Part shown: piece by piece, positions 63,014 to 64,000 of the stretch
How positions within the stretch are numbered: the stretch's first letter is position 1
Layout: each line of letters begins with the position of its first letter
Assembly (NCBI RefSeq): GCF_006715785.1
Contig: NZ_VFNX01000003.1
Span: forward strand, 62,001-126,000
Origin: Streptomyces puniciscabiei
GTDB taxonomy: Bacteria > Actinomycetota > Actinomycetes > Streptomycetales > Streptomycetaceae
Direction of reading: 5' to 3'
DNA: 64,000 nt
Notes under the pieces: generated by a model
Told to the model about the DNA's origin: nothing
Database searches by the model: none
The model's input: only the letters and a program-made list of their open reading frames with translations
Translations under genes and position numbers: made by a program

Positions 63014-64000
63014 GTGACCACCACCAGCAACACCCGGCCCGCCGAGGGTGAGGCGCGAGCGCCGCGGCAGAGCCGGCTGCAGCGCCTGATGCGCTACATC
63101 CCCCTGATCGCCCCCATCCTGCTGTGGAGCGTGCCCTGCTGGGTGCTCCTGTACACCGGCCAGCACTGGCCGCTGCCCGTCACGCTGGCCGGCACCGCCC
63201 TGTTCGTCCTCGGCCTCGTCGGTATGCCGCTCGCGATGGTGCGCGGCCACGGCCGGCGCCAGCAGGACCGGGCGGCGATCGTCGGTGACACCCTGCTGGG
63301 CACCAGCTGGGTCCTGTTCACCTGGTCCGTCCTGCTCGGCGCCGTGCTGCGGCTCGCCCTGACCGTGGCCGGCGTCGGCGAGAGCCTGGACCGGGCCCGC
63401 ATCGTCACGTGGGCCGTACTCGGCACAACCGCCGTACTGCTCGCCTGGGGATACGCCGAGGCTCGCCGCGTGCCCCGCATGCGCAGACTCGACGTGCAAC
63501 TCCCGCGGCTGGGCGCGGGGTTGGACGGCCTGCGGGTCGTGCTCATCACCGACACCCACTACGGCCCACTCGACCGCGCCCGCTGGTCGGCACGGGTGTG
63601 CGAGACGGTGAACACCCTGGAGGCCGACCTGGTCTGCCACACCGGCGACATCGCGGACGGCACGGCCGAACGCCGCCGCGCCCAGGCCGCCCCACTCGGT
63701 ACCGTGCGGGCCAGCCGGGCCTGTGTCTACGTCACCGGCAACCACGAGTACTACAGCGAGGCCCAGGGCTGGGTCGACCTGATGGGTGAGCTGGGCTGGG
63801 AGCCGCTGCGCAACCGCCATCTGCTGCTCGAACGCGGAGGTGACACCCTCGTGGTCGCCGGCGTGGACGACGTCACCGCCGAGTCCTCCGGCCTGGCAGG
63901 CCACCGCGCCCACCTCGCCGGAGCCTTGAACGGCGCCGACCCCGACCTGCCCGTCCTGCTCCTGGCACACCAGCCCAAGTTCGTCGACCGGGCGGCAGCC
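63014..64000 (+). CDS. Metallophosphoesterase, membrane anchored (partial, runs off the window)
   Basis: The first 329 codons of a calcineurin-like phosphoesterase; the gene continues past 64000. An N-terminal tail is followed by four hydrophobic helices (about 30-150), after which the catalytic domain begins. Metal motifs in order are ITDTHYGPLDR (the D-x-H pair), HTGDIADGT (GD), VTGNHEYYS (GNHE) and LLLAHQPKF (H). This is the YkuE/YaeI-like membrane phosphoesterase architecture. GTG 63014 follows AGGGAGGGGA. Natural substrate unknown; relatives act on UDP-sugar or lipid diphosphates or on phosphodiesters. Confidence 0.9.
   Translation, partial: MTTTSNTRPAEGEARAPRQSRLQRLMRYIPLIAPILLWSVPCWVLLYTGQHWPLPVTLAGTALFVLGLVGMPLAMVRGHGRRQQDRAAIVGDTLLGTSWVLFTWSVLLGAVLRLALTVAGVGESLDRARIVTWAVLGTTAVLLAWGYAEARRVPRMRRLDVQLPRLGAGLDGLRVVLITDTHYGPLDRARWSARVCETVNTLEADLVCHTGDIADGTAERRRAQAAPLGTVRASRACVYVTGNHEYYSEAQGWVDLMGELGWEPLRNRHLLLERGGDTLVVAGVDDVTAESSGLAGHRAHLAGALNGADPDLPVLLLAHQPKFVDRAAA

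Overview
The window reads as chromosomal DNA of a Streptomyces (or very close actinomycete). Base composition is very GC-rich with G/C-ending codons, GTG starts are common, purine-rich ribosome sites are clear, and many genes overlap by 4 bases. Family content also fits: SpoIIE-type PAS/GAF phosphatase, Rpf-LysM-M23 wall hydrolase, WS/DGAT acyltransferase, GlgC with a GT4 glucan synthase, and Tat-exported glycosidases. No tRNA, rRNA or CRISPR was seen.

Layout. 1-986: tandem repeats and low-complexity DNA. 987-10.7 kb: housekeeping and stress genes (universal stress protein, amino-acid permease, ECF sigma / unknown protein / zinc anti-sigma group, Fpg-type glycosylase, PAS-GAF-SpoIIE-ATPase regulator, lipase-maturation-factor-like membrane protein). 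10.8-33.5 kb: a carbohydrate region made of two convergent units. The first is an eight-gene operon (11291-19179, minus strand) with a CUT2-type ABC importer and an L-fucose to 2-keto-3-deoxy-L-fuconate type oxidative pathway, divergent from a FadR-type regulator with two matching operators. The second is a six-gene operon (20261-29707, minus strand) with a CUT1-type importer lacking its own ATPase plus GH5, GH85 and GH38 enzymes, divergent from a LacI-type regulator. A GH29 alpha-L-fucosidase follows at 31.1-33.5 kb and a secreted GH92 alpha-mannosidase lies at 40.4-42.7 kb.

Taken together these genes look like a system for host or environmental N-glycans. The Tat-exported GH85 endoglycosidase would cut N-glycans from glycoproteins, GH92 and GH29 would trim outside, the ABC importers would bring in oligosaccharide and fucose, and the cytoplasmic GH38 and GH5 would finish the mannose core. 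Liberated L-fucose would pass through mutarotase, dehydrogenase, lactonase, dehydratase and a second dehydrogenase. The last hydrolase of that route is not in the window. This role is inferred from family membership and gene order.

33.6-51.3 kb: amidase, GNAT, a degenerate HD-like protein, an unusual zinc-ribbon SDR, WS/DGAT, GlgC/GlgA, FhuF-like protein, EamA-type transporter, Rpf-LysM-M23 protein, 6-phosphogluconate dehydrogenase and PanD. 51.4-63.0 kb is a less orderly accessory stretch. It has a 2-keto-acid decarboxylase beside a GntR fragment, a wrecked ferredoxin reductase/P450 cassette with a micro-inversion, a frameshifted unknown gene, an enoyl-CoA hydratase, an HxlR-centred group (hydrolase, tautomerase, DJ-1/PfpI), and an IS5-like transposase scrap. 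The window ends inside a metallophosphoesterase gene.
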